From Paulinella micropora (taxonomy: Eukaryota; Cercozoa; Imbricatea; Euglyphida): a stretch of 47,776 bases of DNA. Shown piece after piece: positions 1 through 11,531 of this stretch (position 1 is its first letter; each line of letters begins with the position of its first letter). The translations under genes and the position numbers were made by a program. The notes under the pieces were generated by a model. The model was not told where the DNA came from and did not search any database. It saw only the letters and a program-made list of their open reading frames with translations. The stretch covers positions 213,380 through 261,155 of the forward strand of contig BJOX01000205.1 of assembly GCA_009731375.1 (NCBI GenBank), read 5' to 3'.

Positions 1-134
1 TGCGGGGGTGTCATTAGAGCTTATCGTCAATTCTTCGTACTCCCCTCACGGGTGAGACGATGGAGGCGCATGTGCAGAAATGCATCAGCCATTGACAGAG
101 AAGCACTATTATTATTATTATTATTATTATTATT
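1..134 (+). repeat. SINE-A, 5' part cut by window edge, with (TTA)n tail
   Basis: Positions 1-107 match the 3' half of the tRNA-derived SINE seen full length at 41840-42070, ending in the same GAGAAGCAC motif followed by a (TAT/TTA)n tail. The tRNA-like head lies outside the window. It abuts an R-family repeat at about 137 that is in the opposite sense to the R-family copy ending at 1389. Confidence 0.8.
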
Positions 135-136
135 GT

Positions 137-1389
137 TATCCCGAAAGGTGTTGGGAGTAGGGGGCGGGGCGTTTGGGGGAGGGGGGAAATGGAAATTGTG
201 TACCCCGCCCCCACCCCTACCCACCCACAAATCGGCACCTCCTGTCGCAATAAATCATGGTTTGTGGGAACCAGGAGGAGCTGGGAGCTCATATTTGCAG
301 GGTGGCTAGCCCCAGACTCGATGTTGAGGCTGGTGTAGTTTTTGTGGAATTCACGCAAATGTTTGCGTCAGGGGAGTGTCCTGAATGCCAGGATTCCTTG
401 TTTTTTTAGCCTATTTTCTTTTTTTGCACCCTCGTCGGAATAAATCATGGTTTGTGGGCACCAGGAGGTGGGAGCAGGGTAGCTAGCCCAAGACTCGATC
501 TTGAGGCTGATATAATTTTTTTGGAATTCACGCAAATATTTGCGTAAGGGGAGTGTCCTGAATGCCATCATCTCTTGTTTTTTTGTGAGTACTTGCCGGT
601 TCCTCCTGTAATTGAACGTACCCTGTCGACAGGGAAGGTGGCGTCCGGGGGGCCCTCCGCCCGGACCCAAGCCCTGCAATTGTACGTACCCCACGCGAAT
701 CAGCCGGCACCAAATGAATGGCTGAGAATGCTCCAAGGCTCTAAGAGTTGTTACCTTCTGCAATAGAACGTACTCTGTCGATTGTGGAAGAGGGGGCGGG
801 GGATGGTTCTCCCGGGAACCCAAGCCCCGCAATTGTACCTACCCGAAGCGACTTTGCCGGCGCCAAAATGAATGGCTGAGATTGCTTCAAGGCTCCCAAA
901 GTTGTGCCAGAAGGTTAAGAGGCTGATTTTTTGGTTTTCACAACCTGGGAACGCGCTCTAGGTAGTGAACCAGTTGAATAGAGATTTAAGAAGATTTTGG
1001 CAAAGTAGTGCCAAATGAATGGCTCAGAATGCTCCAAGGCTGTAAGAGTTAAGCCAGAGGGGCTTAGAGGCTGATTCTTTGTGTTTTCGCAAGCCTGTCA
1101 CGAGGTCTTTTTTAGGGATATAGTTGAAATTATGAAATTCGAATGTAATGACAACGTAGCGCCAAAATGAATGGCTGAGCTTGCTCCGAGGCTGTAAAAG
1201 TTGTGCATGTGAGAATGAGAGGAAAAGCGACCTTGGGAAGAGGATAGGGGGGGGGGGGGGGGGGGGGGGGGGGGGAGAGCCCCCCTTTCCCGTCGACAGG
1301 GTACGTTCAATTGCCGGAGGTACCAGCAGAACGCAAGTGTAAGCTCTGGTGGCACAAAAACCTCACCCCCTACTCCCAACACCTTTCAG
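137..1389. repeat. R-family composite dispersed repeat
   Basis: A non-coding mosaic of degenerate modules. One module, around 245-400 and again 438-585, carries AATAAATCATGGTTTGTGGG, GGCTAGCCC and a palindrome ACGCAAATATTTGCGT (one mismatch at 353-368, perfect at 530-545). Another module, with AAAATGAATGGCTGAG and GCTCCAAGGC, recurs at about 700, 865, 1012 and 1165. A third carries GTCGACAGGGTACGTTCAAT. The same modules occur in reverse at 42170-43620 and 44696-44960. The unit ends in CAACACCTTTCAGGGAT followed by an (ATA)n array at 1390. Proline- and glycine-rich open frames here are artefacts of the repeat. Confidence 0.75.
1247..1275. repeat. poly-G tract
   Basis: An uninterrupted run of about 29 G inside the R-family repeat. 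Similar runs occur in the other R copies (43592-43621, 45005-45020, 45059-45081), so the G-run is a recurrent property of the family. Confidence 0.9.
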
Positions 1390-1403
1390 GGATGATGATG
1401 ATG

Positions 1404-1469
<66 letters not shown>

Positions 1470-1536
1470 NNNNNNNNNNCATGTGCAGAAATGCATCAGC
1501 CATTGACAGAGAAGCACTATTATTATTATTATATTA

Positions 1537-1585
<49 letters not shown>
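1390..1585. repeat. (GAT)/(AAT) array, 10-N gap, SINE-A tail and (TTA)n
   Basis: Positions 1390-1469 are GAT then AAT repeats ending at a 10-N gap (1470-1479). Positions 1480-1516 are the last 37 bases of a plus-strand SINE-A. Positions 1517-1585 are its TTA tail. The gap is at a microsatellite and its length is probably arbitrary. Confidence 0.85.
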
Positions 1586-1586
1586 G

Positions 1587-1715
1587 TTAGAGAGTACATA
1601 GGCCATCGGTCCTTTCCATGGGCTGATTGGTATAAAGCTCCTAGAGTAATGTTCTATGCCGTCACTTCCTTTATTCCACCGATTGGTGTGGAGACTTTCC
1701 TTATGGAATGGAGGA
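1587..1715 (+). repeat. SINE-B head, cut by N gap
   Basis: Starts GAGTACATAGGCCATCGGTC directly after a TTA array. About 90 bases are identical to 46377-46470, the other copy here. A stretch around 1620-1640 (GGGCTGATTGGTATAAAGC) resembles a polymerase III A box only loosely. The 3' end of the family is probably the sequence at 47415-47650. The assignment as a SINE is inferred from its small repeated form and its TTA context. Confidence 0.55.
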
Positions 1716-2032
1716 NNNNNNNNNNNNNNNNNNNNNNNNNNNNNNNNNNNNNNNNNNNNNNNNNNNNNNNNNNNNNNNNNNNNNNNNNNNNNNNNNNNNN
1801 NNNNNNNNNNNNNNNNNNNNNNNNNNNNNNNNNNNNNNNNNNNNNNNNNNNNNNNNNNNNNNNNNNNNNNNNNNNNNNNNNNNNNNNNNNNNNNNNNNNN
1901 NNNNNNNNNNNNNNNNNNNNNNNNNNNNNNNNNNNNNNNNNNNNNNNNNNNNNNNNNNNNNNNNNNNNNNNNNNNNNNNNNNNNNNNNNNNNNNNNNNNN
2001 NNNNNNNNNNNNNNNNNNNNNNNNNNNNNNNN
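1716..2032. other. Assembly gap (N)
   Basis: 317 undetermined bases between a SINE-B head and a SINE-A body. Confidence 0.99.
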
Positions 2033-2226
2033 TCTGGACCAGTATTTTCATTGAACATACCGGCCCGTCTGGAAGTGTTGGAACTGCCCTTGCGGGGGTG
2101 TCATTAGAGCTTATCGTCAATTCTTCGTACTCCCCTCACGGGTGAGACGATGGAGGCGCATGTGCAGAAATGCATCAGCCATTGACAGAGAAGCACTATT
2201 ATTATTAATTATTATTGTTATTGTTA

Positions 2227-2266
<40 letters not shown>
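2033..2266 (+). repeat. SINE-A, head missing in gap, with (TTA)n tail
   Basis: Positions 2033-2197 match the SINE-A body and 2198-2266 are an impure TTA/TTG tail. It begins with TCTGGACCAGTATTTTC, the signature of the internal duplication also seen at 47156-47223, so it belongs to that subfamily. It lies just 5' of the MYND gene start. Confidence 0.8.
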
Positions 2267-2267
<1 letters not shown>

Positions 2268-2325
2268 TTGTTTTATCATTTATTTCTTTTGTATTTGAGT
2301 ATGTTTTGCCTTTAGGTTTGTCACC

Positions 2326-5252
2326 ATGGATCTGGAGTACAAGCGATTGGCACAGTCGTTGATCCAGCAGGACAAGTACCAGGGCTTCATCAATGTCTGC
2401 TTCATCCATCCCCAACTTAGAGACCGTTGGGATCGTTTGGCTGCAAAGTCAGAATGTGAAAATTGGAAGGTATTTGATTGTGTTTTTTCTATGTAAGAAT
2501 GTTACTGCCCTCTTTGCTTATGCTTTACCAGCTGGTGCCTCCGCTTGTCAAGCACCAGGATGAAGATGATCTCCAGCTTGAGGTTGAAGGCAAAGGTGGA
2601 GGTGGAGCAGAAGCCTCTAAGCGTGGAGGCTGGCTGCCTCAGCGCGCGACAGCAGTAGCGGACGAGGTGATATTCGGCATAGAGGAGCTTTGGGACGGAC
2701 TCACTACGCTGGTGGACTCTTCGCCTATGCTCTCTTTGTCTATGCCAAACCAAAAATCTCTTTCATTGTCGTCGTCACCTTTTCCCCCATCTGCTCCTCC
2801 GGCTTCATCTTCTTCCAATTCTTCGTCTTCGGCTTTTCCTCCCACCTTATCAGCTGCTACTTTGTCTCATTCGTTATCTCAAATACCAAAACTTGAGGAT
2901 TGCGGTCTTGAATCAGAAGCAATTCACAGCTCTGCCGACCTTCGGCAGCCCTCAGGTCAATTTTCTGTCATTCTCCTGCCTTACTTCAATGTTGCTTGGT
3001 TGTAGTGTTTTCTAAGCTATGCTGTTTCTTTGACGTTTTGTTCATGACACATAATCAAAATGGATGCTGTCTTTTTAGCTGTTTTTGATGCATGGCACGA
3101 GGCAAAAACCTACCAAGACAAAGCCCATGACGCTGGGCCGGGCTCAGATGGCAAGAGAGACTGGCTAAGCAACGTGGCGAGGCTGGAAGTACAGTCTTTA
3201 AAGGAAGCTCGCAATCGTCTGGGCCTCCATGACCATCGGGTATTTTTTTTTTTCTGCGAGCTTTTGCGTACAACAGCACCCTCCTTGTTTGGATGTTAGA
3301 ACTTCTCTGGAGACCGGCTTTTGTTACAACTCTGTATTGACCTGTGTGCCCACACGCGGTAAGTAAAAGCCTTTCTAAACCGCAATCAATATCATGTATG
3401 TGTGGTCTCCAAGGACTGCCCTTGATTGGTTCAACGAAACGGAAGCATGTTCCATCATGGCTGTCGGGTCCACTCTTATCTACCGCGTTCGATCTACCGT
3501 GGATTTTGCGCTTTCACAGCTACATTATGTGCGAGGAGGCATTGGCCACGGCTTCTACGGACTCGCTTGACCAGAAGGAGTCTCAGAGTATGCGGATGAA
3601 GTCCATGGACGATACGTCAGCAGGGAAGCAAAATGCTCAAGGTGAAGTCTTGTGTCCTTCTGTACATGTGTCTATATTCATTCTTGTATGTCTCACCTGC
3701 ACAAATATATAGAAGTTGATGTATGTGGTGCTGGACGGTTGTGCGTTTTGTGATTGTATCTGTCTACTCCCATATTGAATGTGATTTTATGCATTGTAAT
3801 TCAAACAGGATTTGCATTTGTGAGTTACCGTTGAGATTCGTCATAAAGTATCAAAGAAGAAGATAACATTTTCCTTTTGTGGTGTATATATCTAGTATGG
3901 GCGGTCCGACTTAAGCAATTCATAGCTGTATTTGCCATGCTTATGCGTAGATTTTCGGCAGTCTATTTTTGGCGATATATCCATGCTCAAGAAGCAAGCT
4001 GGCTGGGGCAACTTCGACATGGATGCTCCAGAAACTCGTGCGTGGCAGGTCATGGCAAAAAGGCTTAACTGACTGAACATATGTTTGCATCAGAGTATAT
4101 ATGTAATGCCTAAGTCACATTCTAGGTACTGGAAATGCAAACATGGACACATGTATTCGTGTGCAGTTTTCTCCTTATAAGGATCTCATCTTGCAAGAGG
4201 ACCCTGATTCAGATAATCCCGCTGTGCAGGTAACACAGCTGCACGTTTGAAGTAACATCGTTTGCATCCTACTCAGGCGCTCCTTGATATACTTAGCACG
4301 TCTGGCTTGCATTGGTCTTACCTGTTATCGTGGTCGCGTGCCAAAAACGACCTTGCCGGCACATAGGGGCAGTCAGCGCGTTTTTGCGCGGCACAAGTGT
4401 CTTGGATATTTTCTCGTGGCACTTTTGGCGTCGGTTTTCCCGTTGCTGTTCGGATTCTTTTGGAAGAGCTGGTTTGAGTCATACGCCAAGAATCCAAACT
4501 GCAGATGTTTTGCGCAAGGACCAGAGTATGCTATCATTTTCTGATACGTGCATATCCCCTACTTGTATGTATTGTGTGTGTTGATAAGGTACTGGCTGGC
4601 CTTGGTTCTTTCTCTATTTTTCTTATTGTGGAAGCCTGGCTACCTGAGGCATGTCGTTTTGGCCATAGTTGCGTGGTTGCTTTCGTGGTTTCATATATTT
4701 GGTTTCGACGCCTACCTTGCCGCTAAAGGGAGTAGTGAGCACATCATCGGTATCTCTTAACTTGCAAGTTGCAGTCAGTGCGATCAAGAAAGCATACCTT
4801 TGCCGTTTGCACTTTTAGGTCTTTACAACAGACACCAAGACAAATTTTCGTTGAAAATTTACACACCGATGCAGCTTCAGCAAGGAGGCAGAATGTGCCA
4901 TAACTGCGGGTAATCGCTCGTTTCCATTGTAACACTACCGTACTTCCTTGGTAAATTGGAAAGTTCACACTCAAAAATCACACACCGTAAGCACGTAGCA
5001 ACCGCACATCGTTTCTCCATGTTTCCAAGCTTGACTCCTTCATTTGTTCGCTCTTTAGGAAGCTCACCCGAGAGCCGAAGCGATGTGCGTCATGTCGCGA
5101 CGCCTTTTACTGCAGTGCCAGATGTCAGAGACAGGTCAACGTCGGTTGACGTTGTATTTCTGGATCAGTAAAATGTTACACAGGCGTGGCCGAAGCATGC
5201 CAAGAGTTGCAAAGAGCGGCATCAAAAAATGGAGGCTAAGGGTACTGATTGA
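2326..5252 (+). CDS. Multi-exon membrane protein with C-terminal MYND zinc finger
   Basis: Exons by frame and GT-AG sites: 2326-2469, 2532-2955, 3079-3239, 3300-3358, 3414-3467, 3520-3641, 3951-4048, 4167-4229, 4277-4314, 4367-4525, 4589-4749, 4819-4909, 5059-5134, 5184-5252. All phases agree, giving 572 residues and a TGA stop. The start lies in CACCATGG, a strong Kozak-like context, though an acceptor at 2315 leaves an upstream exon possible. Residues 521-559 form a complete MYND finger (C521, C524, C534, C537, C543, C547, H555, C559), a fold known for protein-protein contacts with proline-rich partners. Residues about 398-418, 442-456 and 462-485 are hydrophobic and look membrane-spanning. 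Exon 2 is Ser/Pro-rich. I do not recognise the N-terminal 390 residues. The finger after the last membrane segment is inferred to be cytosolic. Least certain are the two 52-nt introns (3468-3519, 4315-4366) and the GTCATG donor at 4049. Confidence 0.8.
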
Positions 5253-5276
5253 TCTAGCTGATATGATAATGTGTGA

Positions 5277-5316
<40 letters not shown>

Positions 5317-6077
5317 GGACGTCGAAACCGAAGTTGAGACTGTATACTATTATTGTGATTTAGGTCGGGTGCGAGTCTCCTAGGAGAGTGGTCGAAAGGC
5401 TGTTGGCGTGTGCGTTCCTGTCCGCATATGCATTGGTTCCTAATAGAAAAGAAATAGTTTACCAGTAGTAGATATTAACCTAATGTATACGGGTGAGTTG
5501 GCAAAAGGAGAATTTTCAGATTTATCTCAACTCATGAGATGAGCCAGCCAGACTTTACTGTACAGTATTCATAGTTAATTGTATTACGGTTGAGTAGCGT
5601 CATTTCCTTAACTTGGAATACGGGTGTTGACTTCCGTTCAGAGAGAACAGTAAAAAATGAATTTTATGCATCGGACGCTTCTTGAACCACATGTAAAGAT
5701 ATTGATATTAGAAACAATCGTACATTCAATAAGTAAAACGAATTATGGAGTCAAACGATCTGTTTGAAAAAGTCGATAACTGTCTCACAACACAACCAAC
5801 GAGCTAAGCTACGTCACATGTCGCTACGGCGGAAAGGCGCCACACTTGGCAGCGCCGGTGGCGAGCTATTGGACGCTAAGTTTCGGGAAAGAACGTTAAC
5901 GTTGAATCATGGACGGCGGAACCGGGCGGCAGAGCAGGGGGAGTTCCCTGCACCGAGAGGGCACTAAGAGGCTATTAAAAGCCAGAAGTATAAGGCGGAT
6001 ATGTCATCGGGATCGGCTTCAGCGAATCGGTTTAGGCTTGAGCGCGTCAGGGGCGGCTTCAGCGCGTAGGAATCGTT
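5253..6077. other. Non-coding stretch 3' of the MYND gene
   Basis: Contains a TTA microsatellite at about 5279-5315 and otherwise no convincing exon. Positions 5890-6070 share motifs such as ATCGGGATCGGCTTCAG with 33290-33330, so part of it belongs to the repeat family of the neighbouring LTR fragment. Confidence 0.5.
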
Positions 6078-6229
6078 GGAAGAAAACCCTCGCGACTTCT
6101 CCAAACGGCGACCGGAACTCGCGTTGATTAGGTAATACCCTGTCACTCACGGACCTAATACCTTATTAGACGCCGGTTTGCTGAGAGACTTCGTTAGAAG
6201 CCACGATACCAATCGATACTTTTAATCCA
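6078..6229 (-). repeat. LTR fragment (copia-1 type) with non-copia-1 flank
   Basis: Positions 6125-6229 match 23624-23730, the end of the copia-1 LTR nearest the primer site. They include the hairpin ATTAGGT...ACCTAAT and the stretch ACGCCGGTTTGCTGAGAGAC. Directly left, 6078-6121 (CCTCGCGACTTCTCCAAACG and following) matches 32943-32987 beside the third copy. The copy is truncated and not linked to coding DNA. Confidence 0.6.
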
Positions 6230-7287
6230 TATGTAATTATCATGATGTTCATTAGTGACTATCATCGGAAAACGGAGGCAAAATCTACTCATTGAGTTTT
6301 TGTCCTTTTTCTACACGCCTTTTTTATTGTAAAGAGCACATCTGAATCTATTGGGTGAAAGAAAAAAAAACATTTGAATTTGAATTCTATTGTAAGAGTT
6401 AACGGTTACATGTACCATTTTAAGAAGAAAATTACGTTTTCATATGTAGTTAGCATGTTAATAAACTTGAGTTTGTGAAATCGGGGCGCAAATCTCCGTT
6501 TAAAGTAAAATATATTTTTTACAATTTTTTTTTTATTTACTAACTTTCATACATGTCTTGACCTACTGCTCACTCAAAAAATCATTTGTGTATGTCATGT
6601 ATTGCTTACACCATAAATAATTAAAGATAGGACGTTCTGATTCAGTAAGGTTTTTAAAAAAAAGCACTATGACAAACGTTAAGGAAAATAGTTGGAAACT
6701 AGAGTGAGCAGCTGTATAAGTTATGCTCTCTTTAAATGATTTATAGCCGCAAGTTTACTTTTTTTTGAAAGCTTGTGGTTCTGTAACACACACGGTATAC
6801 TACATCGTTTTTACGCTATTAGGGCTTTACGGGAATTTACTCTTGGAAGTAATTTCTGGTTATTAAATGTATTTTAAGATGAATTCTTATTACATTTCCG
6901 GTTCTGATTAATACGTCCGGTTTTAATGTTGTATTAGGATTAGGAATATGGGAGGAAAGCTAGGAAGCTTGGATCCCATAGGACCTTAAATCCTACATCT
7001 TACACTTAACAGTTTACCGGCGTGGAGAAGGTTTTTAGGATGCAGATTACACTATAGTGTAGCATCCATAGTGAATAACCTCCCATATTAATAGCGTTGA
7101 CCCGATCCTTCTACAGCACATGTAGTAACCGTTTGAAGTTTTGGAAAAGGTTCACGGAATTTCCGTGAAATTTTGCCTTTTTTCCCGTGACTGGGAATTC
7201 ATGGCTAAATAAGGGAAAATGCACTTATGGTTTGTTGTTTAGGGTATGTTTTGGCATTTGTGCAGGTTACGGACGTAACGCATCGTG
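6230..7287. other. AT-rich non-coding DNA
   Basis: No exon, RNA gene or known element was recognised. There are homopolymer A/T runs, and a short inverted repeat near 7150 (TTCACGGAATTTCCGTGAAA). Any 5' LTR of the gypsy element should lie between here and 7751, but no sequence matching the 3' flank of that element was found. Confidence 0.5.
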
Positions 7288-7554
7288 TCAGTTGACCCGG
7301 TCATAGGGACACTCCGGTTTGACCGGTGTTTTCCCTTTGGCTTGTTGTTTGGGTTCATATCTGACTTCCCTTTCTATTTTAGAAGTGCAGGCTAGCTTTG
7401 AACCAGTTGTGCTCATTATTAAATTCCATTTATACTTTTCTTTGAGCTCGTAAGGGTAGACCTCCGGTCTTAATACATTTGGAGTCCCTTTGCCTCGTTC
7501 GAACTCTGGAAAAACAAATTTTGGAATTGGGAACGACGCACTCTTAGGGGGCAA
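7288..7554 (-). CDS. Open frame of unknown nature, about 85 codons
   Basis: Reads on the minus strand with protein-like composition (for example YPYELKEKYKW and VRYEPKQQAKGK) and ends with a stop at 7288. It has no ATG at its 5' end; the frame is closed upstream by TGA next to a possible acceptor CCCCTAAG. It could be a terminal exon, a remnant of an older element, or chance. It lies opposite the presumed 5' untranslated region of the gypsy element. No domain is recognised. Confidence 0.2.
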   Translation of the reverse strand: MPPKSASFPIPKFVFPEFERGKGTPNVLRPEVYPYELKEKYKWNLIMSTTGSKLACTSKIEREVRYEPKQQAKGKTPVKPECPYDRVN

Positions 7555-7751
7555 TCAGTCACTGTTGTTGGCTGTGCCTTGGCGAGAGTTGCAAGTAGCT
7601 TCTCGACAATCAGTACTCAGTACTGGTCGTGTGAGGCAGTGCTTTCAGTCGTTACAAGCAAGGGAAAACAAAAAGGTGGTAAGGAGGGTTTTGGAGAAAC
7701 AGGGAAGAACCCTGATCTCGAAACTTGGACCTTGACACCTTGGAAATCAAC

Positions 7752-10298
7752 ATGTCAGCTGGGGTGGCATACGATCCTTACAAGGACCCGTGTGTTAAAC
7801 AACTGGAGGGGAAGGCTGTGGGGGAGTTTCTACAACATGTAGCAGCGGACTACATAGTAGGCTCCAAAGAACAGCAACAGTTTTTCGAACACTTTGTCCC
7901 TTTGGCAAGTAAGTACAAAGACAGAGAAAGGGATAAGGAGGTTTACGATACGGTGAAAGCAGAATCGAGAGGGATGGCACAATGGGGTTGGGAATCAACC
8001 ACTTTTGCTTTCACTGGCTATTCACCTAGCGAACCTAAGCTCAAAACTTTGATACCCGTGCAGGTTAGGAGGATGGTAGCAAGGATGTTCGTGTTCATGC
8101 ACCTCCATGAACTGCAGATGGTGGGTCATCCAAGGTTGGAGAATGGGGATGAGGACTACTATCCAACTCTTATTCCTTCTGAGCAGTTTGATGTCCAATT
8201 CCTGATGACGGGGAGGAAGCTAAGGACACTTGGAAGGAGGAATGGTATACAGCTGTCAGAAGAGACCCTTTCAAAGGGGATACTTTTGATGCGACCATGG
8301 TACTGGATTTCTTCAAGGACGAGGTGTACCCCATGGTTGCCAATGCCTTCTCCAAGGCGGTAAAGAATTGGGAAGCCGCAAAGGGCAAGTGAAGGAAGCG
8401 AAATGGATGAAGGACACGAAGGTGTGGGGGGAAAAGATACCGGACACCTATGACCTAATCTATGTCGAAGGCTTCATGGAAACATTGGAGTTGATGACGG
8501 ACAAGGACACGTTGGCTACTAATGCCAATAGGAGCCTGCGTGATCTGCTAAAGGAAGCAGATGCAGCTGCACTCACAGCAATCAAGCTCAAGGATCCTGT
8601 GGCTACGAAGCCGGATCCTGTAATTTTGCTGGTAGCAAGGGAGCAGGCTCACGAGAACGTGTATCGATATCTCTTGTACCTCATGGAGGTCGCGAAGGCC
8701 GTAGAGGTTTGCATGGAGAAATACGCAGCATGGGAAGAGAGATACGCGGTCATCAAGAAAAGGGATGAGGATGATCCCTTAGATCCTGTGGCACGATATG
8801 AACAGGAAAGGAAGAGGATGTCGACATTCCTCGACAAGTTCTCGCCTGTTGCATTTGCCCCGGGGTCAAAAGGGGATAAAATGCCGACAATATGGTTTAC
8901 CCGACAAGTAAACTGTTTGCCGTATATGACCTCGCCATGGTTGCGTAAAGCGATCAATTTGCTCTGTAAGTATATGGGAGAGAGCAATTTTGAGTCGCCG
9001 ATGACCTTGGTTGATATTCTCCGACAGTGCACGCGGACCTTATGGAGCATTTTATGGCGGACAGCATCACAAAGGGAATGACCAAAGAAATGCAGGAACG
9101 GGATGTTTATGGGGAAACGGGGTTCGTTAAAATGTCCAAACTGCACGCAATGATGCATGCTCTCATTGCTTTGTTCGTACTTCACGGAAGTCATTGGGAT
9201 TTGACTAGTGAGGTCATGCTGACAGGACACATTTCCACGGTGGTTGGAAGTGCGATGGCAACGTCGAGCAAGAAGCCGATGAGAGTGAGGGGGGCATTTC
9301 GGATTGCGATGGAAAATCTGAAGACGGACAATGCGTTTTTCATCAGCCTCAAACGGTTTATCCGACACGTGATGGCAAGGATCCATCAGCACGATCCGTG
9401 TGTTTTCCGAGCCATTGCTAAAGGATGGCCGGAGGGCAGATGGGCGAATGCGATCCCGGATAACGTCGATTTCACGACGGATGCGGCCCCGGCATGGAAA
9501 ACTTTTGTGGATGAAAACGCAAGACATGTGGAAGGACTTCCTGCTGGCCGAGAGATCGTGGGAGGATACGTTGGTCTCCGCGGGCGGGATGAAGGCATTA
9601 GCAGCTGTGGCTAAAACCCAACTGGAAGGAAAACCAGTGGGGAGGGCGAATGCCATCCAGTCTGGAGGGGGGACTGAAAGACGCCGTATCCCTAATGTTC
9701 ATAAGGGGGGTTACGGCAGACCCTCCCGACGAATGGAACGGGACGAGGAAGAGGATGAGGAAGAGACTAGCGAGGAGCATATTCCTCCCCCTAAGGGCTT
9801 GAAGGCTAGGGGTGCCAGTTCTTCCGGTTCCTCTTATAAAGGAAGTCGCAAGCTTTGCTTTGACTACTACTTCAAGGGGCCCTACATGTGCCCGAAGAAG
9901 GATGCTTGCCCTGGGCTACACTCTGACAAGGAGGCGGATTGGAAAAACTTGGAGGGGCAGTTAAAAGCTGCAAACCATAGCCAATCCATCTGGGAAATAG
10001 TCAAAGCCATCCGCAACAAAGACGAGCTGAAATTAAGAACAAAGGGGTTCGACGTCTTGTCAAGGATCGACTGAAGGAATATGATGAAACAGTCAAGTCC
10101 TTGCGGAAGGGAGGTGGCCGAGGAGGCCATGGAGGGCGTGGAGGCCGTGACCGCGGAGGAGGCTTCAAGGGCAAGAAGCGATGGGGCGGTAAAAAGGACG
10201 GTGGCCGGCCCTTCAAAAAAGCTAAGGTGACGGCGGCTTCGAAGGAAGAAGAGGAGGAGGAAGTACTACGTGGAGGAAGTGGAAACTCAGACTGGTAA
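7752..10298 (+). pseudogene. Gypsy gag, frameshifted
   Basis: Starts at ATG 7752. Successive frames 7752-8360, 8368-9030, 9027-9500, about 9500-10050 and 10050-10298 continue one another with protein-like sequence, so gag is split by at least four frameshifts (near 8360, 9025, 9500 and in a G-run near 10046). About 840 residues would be long for gag. Near 9859-9921 is a C-x10-C-x5-C-x3-H cluster (C in LCFDYYFK, CPKKDAC, PGLH), resembling a CCCH finger instead of the usual CCHC knuckle. The tail at 10105-10200 is Gly/Arg-rich and basic, as expected for nucleic-acid binding, followed by a Glu run. Gag would form the particle and package element RNA. Confidence 0.65.
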
Positions 10299-10316
10299 AC
10301 ACCAGTTGAGGGACAA

Positions 10317-11516
10317 ATGTGGGGAGGGGAAACGGATTCGTCAGTGATTACTGATTGGGATGTTGTCGTGTGGCAGGTGACGAAACCTTTCGCACCAACG
10401 ATTTTGCCGAAGAGGAATGAGCCGGGGAGGCTGGAAATCAAGGCAATACCCACAGGTAACCCTTCTCACAAGAGTCAGAAATCTACGCATGGAATGGATG
10501 ATTCTGTGATGCAGGTAACGATTGAAGGGGGAAAACGTGGTAACAATGAAGGGAATGGAGGGCCCGTGAAGGCCAGACAAGTTAATATTATAAATAAAAA
10601 AGTTGTTACTATCGTACTGCGACAATCTCAACCTACTTTAAATATTTTACCGGTTCCGACGGTTAGGTTTAAAAAGAGAGTTTCTATCATTCCGGAGCCC
10701 GATTGGGAGGCCAAGCCGGTGCCTTTACGGGTGAGGAAAGTCAAACCCGTAAGTAAGGCGACGGATGGAGTGAATGAAATGAAAGCCGGAAAGTCGAAGG
10801 CTACTGCTTTTGGTGAGGGACTCATCAAGAGTGGGCTGTCGGATCGTAAAGATTTAAATAACAGTTTTGTTCTTTTGTCTGACTTGAAGGAACGCCTGGA
10901 GGCTATTGAGTTGCCGGAACATGCGTTATGCATTACTCAGGTTTACCGTTTGGACCTGGAGAGTGCATGCGATATAGCCAATGATACGTTGGCTGACATT
11001 AATATCGCGGGCGCGGAATTCATAACGGCAAATAGGGCGTGGTTGGATAAAAACATGTTGCCTATGAATGGAAGCATAGAAGGGGTGAATGGAAAAGCGA
11101 GGGCGGGGGTTACGGGAACGATGGTCTTGACCAGTGAACTCTACTCCGGTAAGTCCTTTGACATTCAGTTCTATGTCTGTCCGGAATATTCGGGGGGATT
11201 GCTGATCGGGTTCAAGCAGCTCAACAGGATGAATACATTAATTGACTGCCGGTCGGGTTTGGTGCACTATGGAATTAGTGATGATGACGCGGAGGATATG
11301 GTGAGGGGGCGGACAGCAGTTCCTCTCTTTCATGCGGATACTTACGCGGTATCGTTCACCAAGCTAGGGGCGACTAAAGGTGATGACCCACATGCAGTTG
11401 CGCGAAGCGCAAGGGTACAGTTGGTTATACCAAAGCCATATCAGCACCCAGCGTTGGACAATTATTACAAGGATTTTTTTCCAACCAGAGAACCGCGGGC
11501 TTGCGGGAAAGGCTAG
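10317..11516 (+). pseudogene. Gypsy protease-like region (catalytic motif not seen)
   Basis: About 400 codons. Residues around 225-330 have the layout of a retropepsin: a GAEFITANRAWLDKN segment where DTGA..FI..AW is expected, then a GGLLIGFKQLNRMNTLIDC segment where the family usually has LGMDFL..xx.IDC. The catalytic Asp of D-[ST]-G is not visible (IAG instead) and the Asp of LGMD is replaced by IGFK. It is either a dead or highly diverged protease. The N-terminal 200 residues are basic and unassigned. The frame closes with TAG at 11514 and the next frame is in phase. Confidence 0.5.
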
Positions 11517-11531
11517 GAAAGTTGTTCGACG

